Source of the DNA: Candidatus Sulfotelmatobacter sp.
GTDB lineage: Bacteria > Acidobacteriota > Terriglobia > Terriglobales > Acidobacteriaceae
Assembly (NCBI GenBank): GCA_030040725.1
Contig: JASHTD010000480.1
Location: 1 to 12,756 of the forward strand
Reading direction: 5' to 3'
Length of the DNA: 12,756 bases
The notes beneath the pieces were generated by a model. It worked only from the letters and a program-made list of their open reading frames with translations. It was not told where the DNA came from and did not search any database. A program made the translations under genes and the position numbers. The number at the start of each line of letters is the position of its first letter. Position 1 is the first letter of the stretch. Shown piece by piece: positions 1-6,048 of this stretch.

Positions 1-813
1 ACCAGCATCCTCATCGTAGCTGCCGATACTCTCGGCATCCCGATAAATGCGATCAATCTGCAGATTGGCGATACCAACTACCCGCCTTCCGGCGGATCGG
101 GAGGGTCCACCACCATCGGTGGAGTAAGTTCTTCCACGCGCCGCGCTGCAGTCGATGCACGTGATGCGCTCTTTGCCAAAGTTGCGCCGGCGCTCCAAGC
201 TCATCCGGAAGAGTTGGAGTGCGTGAACGGCAACGTCAGAGTGCGCGGCGATTCCACTCGGTCGCTTACCTGGAAAGAAGCATGTTCGAGGATCGGGGCT
301 ATGCCGCTGACGGTGCGGGGCAAGAATCCGGATCGTGAGAGACCGCCCGACCTTACGAACAGCGGCGTGGGTGGGGTGCAGATGGCGGAAGTTGAAGTCG
401 ATACCGATACCGGTATCATCAAAGTAAAAAAGATGGTTGCGGTTCAGGATTGTGGTTTGGTGGTCAACGGGAAAACGGCCGAAACCCAGGTTTACGGCGC
501 GTTGATTATGGGCATCAGCTACTCGCTTTATGAAGAAAAAGTGATGGATCCCACCACAGGCCACATGCTGAATCCCAACATGGAGTTCTACCGTCTCGCC
601 GGCTTGAATGACATTCCCGAGCTGGTCGTCCACATGATGACCGGAAAAGGTTACGACGAGCGAGGAGTCATTGGGCTCGGCGAACCTCCGGTGATCTCGC
701 CGGGAGCGGCGATCTCTAACGCGGTAGCCAACGCGATTGGAGTAAGAGTGCCGTTTCTCCCACTCACGCCCGACCGCGTACTCGCCGCACTTGAGCCAAA
801 GGCAGGTGCCTAA
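1..813 (+). CDS. Xanthine dehydrogenase-family molybdopterin-binding subunit, C-terminal part (5' end outside window)
   Basis: The frame is open from base 1, so the N-terminus lies to the left; 270 residues are visible. This is the large subunit of a three-part molybdenum hydroxylase (xanthine dehydrogenase / aldehyde oxidase / isoquinoline oxidoreductase type), which hydroxylates an aldehyde or N-heterocycle using water. Visible marks are the cofactor-binding stretch GDTNYPPSGGSGGSTT (visible residues 23-38), a QDCGLVVN segment, and near the C-terminus GLGEPPVISPG. The Glu in that last motif (codon 682-684) matches the catalytic base of the family. The stop codon overlaps the start of the FAD subunit gene (TAATG), so the two are translationally coupled. 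The small [2Fe-2S] subunit is not in the window and may lie upstream. The substrate cannot be told from sequence. Family confidence is high. Confidence 0.93.
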   Translation, partial: TSILIVAADTLGIPINAINLQIGDTNYPPSGGSGGSTTIGGVSSSTRRAAVDARDALFAKVAPALQAHPEELECVNGNVRVRGDSTRSLTWKEACSRIGAMPLTVRGKNPDRERPPDLTNSGVGGVQMAEVEVDTDTGIIKVKKMVAVQDCGLVVNGKTAETQVYGALIMGISYSLYEEKVMDPTTGHMLNPNMEFYRLAGLNDIPELVVHMMTGKGYDERGVIGLGEPPVISPGAAISNAVANAIGVRVPFLPLTPDRVLAALEPKAGA

Positions 814-1799
814 TGCGAGCTTTTGAATATGTCAGTCCGAGCAGCAAAGCGCAGGTGATGAGCTTGCTGGCAACGACCTGGGGCAAAACCGAAATCATCG
901 CCGGCGGCACCGACCTGCTGGCCTTGATGAAAGATGATGTCGTTTCTCCGCGGCGCCTGGTCAACCTGAAAGAAGTAAAGGATCTCCGTGGCATCTCTTC
1001 CGGCAGCTATGGAATGCGAATCGGCGCGCTGACTACACTGGACGAGATCTCGAGCGATGCCGGGATTAAGAGGAACTTCCCCGCTTTCGCCGACGCCCTG
1101 ATGGAAGTCGCCAGCCCGCAGATTCGCAATCAGGCCACACTCGGCGGCAATCTATGCCAGCGGCCACGCTGCTGGTATTTCCGCAACGGATTCGGTTTAT
1201 TGCCCAAAGATGACAACGGCAAGGATCTGGTTGAACCGGGCGAGAATCGCTATCACGCAATCTTTGGCAACTCGGGTCCGGCAAAATTTGTCAGCCCGTC
1301 AACCATCGTTCCCATTCTCATTGCCTACAAAGCAACCGTGCGTATTGAAGGCCCCAAGGGCAAGCGCGAGCTGCCGCTGGAGAAATTCTTTTTGACTCCG
1401 AAGATCGAAGGCGAGCGCGAACATGATTTGCGACCGAACGAAATCGTCACCGAATTAATCCTTCCCCCGGCAATGAACGTTCGTGCCGCCCATTACGAGA
1501 TTCGCCAAAAGGAAGCTTTCGACTGGCCATTGGCCGTGGCGGCGGTCGTGCTCAGAATGAATGGCTCAAATGTTGAGTCGGCCCGCGTTGTCTTGGGACA
1601 CGTCGCGCCCGTTCCGTGGCGATCTCCGGAAGCGGAGCGAGCGCTAGCCGGACAACCGGTGAATCAAACGACTGCAGAGAGTGCCGGACACGCCGCGCTC
1701 GCCGGTGCGAAGCCCCTCAGCGGCAATGCCTATAAAGTGCAACTGGCGCGGGTAGCCGTAAAACGAGCCATCATGAAAGCCACCGGAGGTGCCGCATGA
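813..1799 (+). CDS. Molybdenum hydroxylase FAD-binding subunit (PaoB/xanthine dehydrogenase FAD-subunit type)
   Basis: This 328-residue protein is the FAD subunit that passes electrons from the Mo and Fe-S subunits to an acceptor. FAD-binding motifs are AGGTDL (residues 30-35) and IRNQATLGGNL (104-114); residues from about 215 on match the C-terminal domain of CO-dehydrogenase flavoproteins. The segment QRPRCWYFRNG followed by GENRYHAIFG resembles E. coli PaoB (YagS), which holds a [4Fe-4S] cluster in this region. Here only C115 and C120 exist in the whole protein; where PaoB has further cysteines this protein has Leu, Lys, Asp and Ala-type residues, so a PaoB-like cluster is unlikely. The ATG overlaps the upstream stop by one base (TAATG) and follows a weak AGGCAGG. 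The gene ends in an ATGA overlap with the next small gene, which places all three in one operon. Confidence 0.92.
   Translation: MRAFEYVSPSSKAQVMSLLATTWGKTEIIAGGTDLLALMKDDVVSPRRLVNLKEVKDLRGISSGSYGMRIGALTTLDEISSDAGIKRNFPAFADALMEVASPQIRNQATLGGNLCQRPRCWYFRNGFGLLPKDDNGKDLVEPGENRYHAIFGNSGPAKFVSPSTIVPILIAYKATVRIEGPKGKRELPLEKFFLTPKIEGEREHDLRPNEIVTELILPPAMNVRAAHYEIRQKEAFDWPLAVAAVVLRMNGSNVESARVVLGHVAPVPWRSPEAERALAGQPVNQTTAESAGHAALAGAKPLSGNAYKVQLARVAVKRAIMKATGGAA
1785..1790 (+). promoter_or_regulatory. Strong Shine-Dalgarno for the cysteine-rich small protein
   Basis: GGAGGT lies five bases before the ATG at 1796, inside the last codons of the FAD subunit gene. This near-ideal site, together with the ATGA overlap, fixes the start of the small gene and argues that it is really translated. 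Confidence 0.8.
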
Positions 1800-2029
1800 T
1801 CCGCGAATCGGAGCGATTCAACATTCACCATCCAGATCTCTGCCCTGCTCTGCGATGGAAAGGCCAGTTCATACTGGCAGAGCTGGATCCCACCGTGCCC
1901 GCATGCAACGACGGTCTCTTCTGGTGTCTTCACAGTCAGACCTGTATCGGTCCCGATGGCCAGTTGGCCGAACCCGGCAATTGCAGCTCTAAGAACCGTG
2001 CTTGTCACGGCACTGGCAAATGCGGCTAG
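1796..2029 (+). CDS. Cysteine-rich small protein coupled to the molybdenum hydroxylase operon
   Basis: This 77-residue protein has no assigned function. It has seven cysteines, C16, C37, C44, C50, C63, C70 and C76, most of them in the C-terminal half, plus a run of aromatic and acidic residues (RWKGQFILAELDPTVP). There is no signal peptide or membrane segment. The ATG overlaps the FAD subunit stop by four bases (ATGA) and has a strong GGAGGT site, so it should be made in step with the enzyme. The cysteine spacing (C44-x5-C50-x12-C63-x6-C70-x5-C76) is not the [2Fe-2S] or 4Fe-4S ferredoxin pattern. A role as an accessory Fe-S or metal-binding subunit, or in assembly of the enzyme, is inference from position only. 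I recall similar small proteins beside acidobacterial molybdoenzymes but could not check. Real gene: fairly sure; function: unknown. Confidence 0.78.
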   Translation: MIRESERFNIHHPDLCPALRWKGQFILAELDPTVPACNDGLFWCLHSQTCIGPDGQLAEPGNCSSKNRACHGTGKCG

Positions 2030-2043
2030 ACGCCGACGCGCGT

Positions 2044-2072
2044 ACGGAGAGTCGATACAAACGGAGAATCGA
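2044..2072 (+). repeat. Pair of 12-bp near-direct repeats with an embedded inverted repeat
   Basis: ACGGAGAGTCGA (2044-2055) recurs as ACGGAGAATCGA (2061-2072) with one mismatch and a 17-bp period. Within the pair, GTCGAT (2051-2056) and ATCGAC (2068-2073) are complementary. The site lies in the gap between the molybdoenzyme block and the DUF1326 gene. It could be an operator or chance; nothing else in the sequence decides this. Confidence 0.4.
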
Positions 2073-2129
2073 CGCAAGAAAGGCCAGGGAAACAACTGCT
2101 TTTCTTCCCCGCTAAAGGCGTTATCATAT

Positions 2130-2167
2130 TTGACAAGGGGTTCTGACATTGACAAGGGGTTCTGACA
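2130..2167 (+). repeat. Perfect 19-bp tandem duplication over the DUF1326 gene's ribosome binding site
   Basis: TTGACAAGGGGTTCTGACA occurs at 2130-2148 and again, with no gap, at 2149-2167. The second copy carries the AAGGGG used as Shine-Dalgarno, seven bases before the ATG at 2167, whose A is the last base of the repeat. The first copy places an identical AAGGGG before a TTG at 2149, which is in frame with the ATG, so a longer product with six extra residues is possible. Each copy starts with TTGACA, but no -10 box lies at the right distance downstream. Confidence 0.85.
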
Positions 2168-2829
2168 TGCGCAATCCATTGAATGGTCTCGTCTTGTTCG
2201 TCGTTTGCCTTTCCCTGCCTTTGGCTGCCCAGCAGATTGAAGGTGATTACCTGGAAACTCGCAGCGCCGATGTTTACACGGGTCAGTGCTTCGCCAACGG
2301 CGAAGTGAACTTGGTCGGCAACGAAGCGATATTGGCTTGGCACATTCGTACTGGAAGCTGGAACGGAGTTGCCTTGCAGGGACTGAGCGTGACTGCGGTC
2401 GTGCGCGCCAAAGGTACCCTGGGAGATCCTTACGAAAATCCCTATCCGGCCGAAGCGGTGTTGCTGGTCGATGACCAGGCAACGGCGCAGCAAAACTCCG
2501 CTCTGGTAAGCTTCGCGCGGCAGATGGGTGGCGAGTTACTGAAGAACATCGAAAGTGTAATTCCGGTGCAAACCGAGTTCGTCGTCAACCTGCAGCATCA
2601 TGGAGTTGCCATGCTTCGCGCCGGCCAGTTCGCCACCGTGCAGACCCGCTCGATCGACGAGCACGATCACCTCTGCGGAAATGAAGTGACCTTTTATCCG
2701 CCGCTGACTAGCGTGTCGCATTCCGTTCCCGCCGTCGCACTGACAGACGCGTACAACGGACCGGGCCTGGGCGAGACCTGGGACCTTCATGGCAAACGTA
2801 GCGCGTTCGTCGGCATGTTCGCGCGCTGA
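2167..2829 (+). CDS. Exported DUF1326-type protein of unknown function
   Basis: This 220-residue protein matches the DUF1326 family as I remember it: GDYLETRSADVYTGQCFANG near the start, the central segments AWHIRTGSWNGV and GDPYENPYPAEAV, then DHLCGNE and a C-terminal GKRSAFVGMFAR. Residues 1-22 form a signal peptide (hydrophobic VLFVVCLSLPLAA) with likely cleavage near AAQ; the -1 position before C14 does not fit a lipobox. The mature protein has two cysteines, C41 and C170, both in conserved motifs, so a disulfide or metal pair is possible. The ATG at 2167 is chosen over the in-frame TTG at 2149 because AAGGGG sits seven bases before it and the signal peptide starts cleanly there. No function is established. 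It stands 137 bp from the molybdoenzyme block and probably has its own promoter; TATCAT at 2122-2127 is a possible -10. Confidence 0.88.
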   Translation: MRNPLNGLVLFVVCLSLPLAAQQIEGDYLETRSADVYTGQCFANGEVNLVGNEAILAWHIRTGSWNGVALQGLSVTAVVRAKGTLGDPYENPYPAEAVLLVDDQATAQQNSALVSFARQMGGELLKNIESVIPVQTEFVVNLQHHGVAMLRAGQFATVQTRSIDEHDHLCGNEVTFYPPLTSVSHSVPAVALTDAYNGPGLGETWDLHGKRSAFVGMFAR

Positions 2830-2841
2830 ATGAGGAATGTT

Positions 2842-2905
2842 CTAGCGTAAGATTGTGACGGGCCGACGCTGCCTGAGTGCTCCTCGTCAATGTGGAAGAC
2901 GCTAG
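2842..2905 (+). other. Nested inverted repeat in the gap after the DUF1326 gene
   Basis: CTAGCGT (2842-2848) pairs with ACGCTAG (2899-2905), and inside it TGACG (2856-2860) pairs with CGTCA (2885-2889). No T-run follows, so it is not a typical intrinsic terminator. It may fold weakly in RNA or be chance. Confidence 0.25.
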
Positions 2906-2934
2906 CCGCTTCGCCGCAAAGATAAATTCACAGG

Positions 2935-2963
2935 CAGTCAATTCCTCGCCACTGGAATAGAAT
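2935..2963 (+). promoter_or_regulatory. Possible promoter of the pseudokinase-TonB gene
   Basis: TAGAAT at 2958-2963 matches five of six bases of the -10 consensus. CAGTCA at 2935-2940, 17 bases upstream, matches only three of six of the -35 consensus. It would start transcription about 20 bases before the ATG at 2993. This is pattern-matching only. Confidence 0.25.
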
Positions 2964-2992
2964 AGCGGTTCGCCCACGCCACTCCTATACCT

Positions 2993-4312
2993 ATGAAAAG
3001 CGCAACCGAACATTGGAAACAATGGGAAGGTCAGCTCGCCGATGGAAAGTTTCCGCTTCGCCGTTGGCTCGCGAGCTCCGATCACAGCGCTGTGTTTCTT
3101 ACCGGAGGCGGCGGCCCGAATGCGCCGCAAACCGTTATCAAGCTTATCCCCGAAGATCAGGAGGCAAGTGCGCGAACCTCCCTTTGGGCAGACGCGGGGA
3201 AGCTTTCGCATCCCCACCTGATTCGACTGCTTGGGCACGGCCGCTGCACCATTGATGGGACGCCGGTGCTCTACGTGGTCATGGAATACGCCGAAGAAAA
3301 TCTAGCCGAAATCATTCCGGTGCGCGCACTCTCTGCGGATGAGGCTCTCGAGATGCTTCGTCCAACCGCCGAGGCGCTGGCGTTTTTGCATCGCTACGGT
3401 TTTGTGCACAGCCGGATCAAGCCCGCAAACATTCTCGCAGTCGGCGACAATTTAAAACTCTCTTCCGATGGGCTGTGCCGGCCGGGGAAGGTTCAGGATG
3501 CAAAACTCTCCACGCCTTATGACGCTCCGGAAGTCGCGACCTCAGGATTCACACCAGCTTCAGATATTTGGTCGCTCGGAACAAGTCTGGTCTCGGTCCT
3601 GACGCAGAGCGAACCGAAAAACAAGCGCACCGATAAAGAACTGGATGCCGTGCTGCAGCGGGTTCCCAATCAACTGCGACGGATTGTGCAGCAGTGCCTG
3701 CAAAACGATCCCACCAAGCGTCCATCCGCCGCCAGTATTCTGCAAGAGCTTTCAGGCCAGCCAATTCGTAGCGATGCGGCGAATGCTGACCTGGCAGCAC
3801 CCGTACGCCAACGCCACCTCGGACGCCAGATCGTAATACCGATTATTGTGGTAGCAGCGGTGCTCATAGCAATCCTGATTGCGAGAAGATCGACAACTTA
3901 CCCACCCTCTTCCCCGGTGTCACAAAATCAGCCGCAGAACTCTCAGCCGGGGACGTATACGAGCCCTTCTACGGAGCCTACATCGAAACCTTCAGCCCAT
4001 CCCGGGGTAGTGCCCGGCAGCGTGCTGAACCGCGTAATGCCGGACGTCTCGCCAGAAGCACGGCACACGATTACCGGCCACATCAAGATAAACGTTGAGC
4101 TCAACGTTGACGATTCGGGAAATGTTTCCAGCGCAAGGTTGAAGACTTCCGGACCAAGCAAATATTTTTCCAGTCGAGCGTTGGCCGCAGCCAGGCAGTG
4201 GAAGTTCACTCCTGCACAGGTCAACGGTGCCCATGTTCCCAGCGAGTGGCTTTTGCGTTTTCAGTTTGCGCGTCCCGCGGTACAGGTATCTCCGACGGAA
4301 CTGAAGCCTTAA
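2993..4312 (+). CDS. Membrane pseudokinase fused to a TonB C-terminal domain
   Basis: This 439-residue protein has four parts: a Ser/Thr kinase-like domain (about 15-255), one membrane helix (about 279-297, IVIPIIVVAAVLIAILIA), a Pro/Ser/Thr linker (about 300-340), and a TonB C-terminal domain (about 345-426, with GHIKINVELNVDDSGNVSSA and AARQWKFTPA). The kinase fold is kept (K50 in VIK, K143-N146 in KPAN, APE at 178-180, D191/W193, R243). The catalytic residues are lost: HRD reads H139-S-R and DFG reads S158-D-G, and the Gly-rich loop is degenerate. It is therefore probably inactive as a kinase and may sense or bind a ligand in the cytoplasm while the TonB domain works in the periplasm. I recall acidobacterial kinases with the same 'KLSSDGL' variant, so the loss may be a family trait. 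No good Shine-Dalgarno is seen. It ends tail-to-tail with trmJ, sharing TTAA. Confidence 0.88.
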   Translation: MKSATEHWKQWEGQLADGKFPLRRWLASSDHSAVFLTGGGGPNAPQTVIKLIPEDQEASARTSLWADAGKLSHPHLIRLLGHGRCTIDGTPVLYVVMEYAEENLAEIIPVRALSADEALEMLRPTAEALAFLHRYGFVHSRIKPANILAVGDNLKLSSDGLCRPGKVQDAKLSTPYDAPEVATSGFTPASDIWSLGTSLVSVLTQSEPKNKRTDKELDAVLQRVPNQLRRIVQQCLQNDPTKRPSAASILQELSGQPIRSDAANADLAAPVRQRHLGRQIVIPIIVVAAVLIAILIARRSTTYPPSSPVSQNQPQNSQPGTYTSPSTEPTSKPSAHPGVVPGSVLNRVMPDVSPEARHTITGHIKINVELNVDDSGNVSSARLKTSGPSKYFSSRALAAARQWKFTPAQVNGAHVPSEWLLRFQFARPAVQVSPTELKP

Positions 4313-5055
4313 TCGCGATTGTGCTTTTTTCCCTGCTGCAATTTCCAGACGATCTGGCGCAACATGCCGAGCAGAAATTCGGCGTCTCCGGTGTGCAGGC
4401 GAAGGCGGTATACCATACGCCGGACCGCAGACTGAAAGGTTTCAGAAGAATTCAGCTTGGGATATTCGCTCGCCTGCAGGGCTTCGAGCAGCGTCTCGTG
4501 AATTCGCTCGACTTCGGCCGCTGAAGCGGCACTTCGCGTTTCAGATTCTGGCGCCACACTGCCGTCCCGTCTCAGCTCGTAAAGGCAGATCGCGACCGCC
4601 TGTCCGAGATTCATCGAGAGATGCTCTTCGCGGGTGGGAATATGCATGAGCCAGTGGCAATGGCTCATGTCCTTATTCGACAGGCCGAACTTCTCCGATC
4701 CGAACAAGAGAGCACATGGACCTGACGACAAATGGCCGCGAATTTCCGGCGCGGCCTCCGGCAAGCGCCTCACCGAATGCTGCAAGTCACGATGGCCGAT
4801 CGCCGTGGTTCCTACCACCAGAGAGCAGTCGGCCACCGCTTCCGCGACGGTTTCAAACTTCTCGGCGTTCGCCAGCACCTCCCCGGCCTTTACTGCCGAC
4901 CGGGCACCTTGAAAAGCGACTTCGTAAGGATTGACCACCCGCAGCCGTCGAAATCCAAAGTTGCTCATCGCCCGCGCGGCCGCGCCGATGTTCAGGGGAT
5001 TGCGCACGTCGACCAACACCACGCACAGCTGATCGAGTTCCGCAACAGTAGACAA
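4309..5055 (-). CDS. trmJ: tRNA (cytidine/uridine-2'-O)-methyltransferase TrmJ, SPOUT family
   Basis: This 248-residue protein matches E. coli TrmJ in length (about 246). It methylates the 2'-OH of the wobble-adjacent nucleotide 32 in tRNA anticodon loops using AdoMet, in the cytoplasm. The three SPOUT motifs are in order: NIGAAARAMSNFG (22-34), ALLFGSEKFGLSN (115-127) and HIPTREEHLSMNLGQAVAI (138-156), which together form the knotted AdoMet site. The start is TTG at 5055; an in-frame TAA lies 12 bases upstream and the nearby ATG at 5063 is in another frame, so TTG is the best start although the Shine-Dalgarno is poor. The gene lies downstream of the H-box membrane protein on the same strand, 165 bp apart, a gap in which I see no clear signal. 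Its stop codon overlaps that of the pseudokinase gene. Confidence 0.92.
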   Translation of the reverse strand: MSTVAELDQLCVVLVDVRNPLNIGAAARAMSNFGFRRLRVVNPYEVAFQGARSAVKAGEVLANAEKFETVAEAVADCSLVVGTTAIGHRDLQHSVRRLPEAAPEIRGHLSSGPCALLFGSEKFGLSNKDMSHCHWLMHIPTREEHLSMNLGQAVAICLYELRRDGSVAPESETRSAASAAEVERIHETLLEALQASEYPKLNSSETFQSAVRRMVYRLRLHTGDAEFLLGMLRQIVWKLQQGKKHNRD

Positions 5056-5220
5056 GCTACCATTTTACGGCAGCGCTTGACGCAGATTGCTCAGGGCAGA
5101 TCGAAGAAGGAAAAATCGCCACAGGCCGCCGAAGGAACCAATGCCTGGATGTCTTTTAAGACGCGCGCACCGCAGAAATCCCGGGATCACCTGACGAAAA
5201 GAATTTGTGAAAGCTTAATG

Positions 5221-5775
5221 CTACGACGTTCTTCGCCTCTGGAAATATCCCAGCGCATGCCGCTGCTGTTCGCCGAGAGGCGCTTCGCGTGGCAATATCT
5301 CTCGCAAGGCCCAGTCGATTCGGTCGACCGCATCCTCAATCACGCTTTTCAGCTGCTTGTTCTGCGTGTCATCCAACGAAAGCGAAAGAGGGCTCAATGC
5401 ATTGCGAATGTGGTGGTTCATCTCCGCAATTACCTGCATCCGCGCCAGAAGCAATTGATGCCGCTGCCGGGTCATCTGGATGACCTTCGCCGCCAGCAAC
5501 GCCACAAGCAGCGCCGAGAATCCCTCCGCCAGCAGCCTCTCCCGCGACGGGCCAATATCCGGTACGAGGATGTAATGCATCAGCTCGGTAGCCAGAAACG
5601 ACACGGCACCCACTGCGAGAGCGGAAAACAGAACGAATTGCCACGAACTGGGCAGAGTCCTCACCACAGGCTTCTCCCGCGAAACATTCGCGTGCACGCG
5701 ATCGGGAGAAATGCTTCGCCGTTCGCCGGAACCACGGTGAATAGATCCGTTCGGAGCATAATCCTCCTGTGGCAT
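5221..5775 (-). CDS. Two-helix membrane protein with histidine-kinase H-box but no ATPase domain
   Basis: This 184-residue protein has a charged N-terminal tail (1-42), two membrane helices (about 46-64 and 82-98), and a cytoplasmic part starting with a helix RHQLLLARMQVIAEMNHHIR. That helix carries the H-box-like AEMNHHIRNALSPLSL (117-132; H121/H122), as in dimerisation/phosphoacceptor domains of sensor kinases. A second helix (about 139-161) completes a hairpin. The protein then ends after a basic tail. No N, G1, F or G2 boxes of a HATPase domain follow in this frame, and the next 165 bp contain none either. It could be a phosphotransfer or decoy partner of another kinase, a remnant, or a member of a short family; I do not recognise a name. 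The ATG at 5775 is fixed by AGGAG eight bases upstream. Confidence 0.72.
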   Translation of the reverse strand: MPQEDYAPNGSIHRGSGERRSISPDRVHANVSREKPVVRTLPSSWQFVLFSALAVGAVSFLATELMHYILVPDIGPSRERLLAEGFSALLVALLAAKVIQMTRQRHQLLLARMQVIAEMNHHIRNALSPLSLSLDDTQNKQLKSVIEDAVDRIDWALREILPREAPLGEQQRHALGYFQRRRTS

Positions 5776-6048
5776 GATGCTTCTCCTGAGTTCTCAAGCT
5801 TTGTCTTGTTTTGTTAGAACCGCTGATGGTATGCGAGAGATGAACCGGCGGCGGCCCCTCCGGAGTAAAGCCGGCCGAGCCATTCTTCCCACTCTTAAGA
5901 TGGATGCTGCCGGCACAATTTTGGTTAGCCGGCGGCGATTTTCTACCGATCGAAAAGTAACTCCGCCGGGCAGTGGCTGAAATCTTGGCCATTACCTCTG
6001 TTGGCCCTGGCAGCGCTCCCGGCACGGCTTCCGGTATACTAACCGGGT
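5776..6048. promoter_or_regulatory. Divergent intergenic region between the H-box protein gene and nuoI
   Basis: This is a 273-bp gap with outward genes on both sides, so it should hold two promoters. For the minus-strand gene I see only the Shine-Dalgarno. For nuoI, TATACT (6035-6040) resembles a -10 box; it lies inside an inverted repeat CCGGT (6031-6035) / ACCGG (6042-6046). No convincing -35 is found at 16-18 bp upstream. A -10 at this place would start transcription at or within a few bases of the ATG (6049), which suggests a very short leader or a leaderless mRNA. Confidence 0.4.
5783..5787 (-). promoter_or_regulatory. Shine-Dalgarno that fixes the start of the H-box membrane protein
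   Basis: On the minus strand AGGAG (complement of CTCCT at 5783-5787) lies seven bases before the ATG at 5775-5773. It supports this frame over an overlapping longer minus-strand reading frame that spans 5369-6025. Confidence 0.7.

Noticed and set aside
2130..2135. TTGACA as a consensus -35 box
   Set aside because: No -10-like hexamer lies 16-18 bp downstream (the bases there are CAAGGG), and the motif is part of the 19-bp repeat.
1730..2482. Minus-strand reading frame of 250 residues
   Set aside because: It crosses three plus-strand genes and their leader; the composition is rich in Arg/Ser and no domain is seen.
5151..5162. GTCTTTTAAGAC palindrome in the trmJ upstream gap
   Set aside because: It is a five-base stem with a two-base loop and no T-run, too small to call a terminator or operator.
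4732..5817. Long plus-strand reading frame of 361 residues
   Set aside because: It runs antisense to trmJ and the H-box protein, is rich in Arg/Gln/His with no recognisable motif, and those two genes have clear family motifs or a good ribosome binding site.
5369..6025. Minus-strand reading frame of 218 residues
   Set aside because: It overlaps the H-box membrane protein in another frame. The composition is odd and motif-free, and the AGGAG site supports the other frame.
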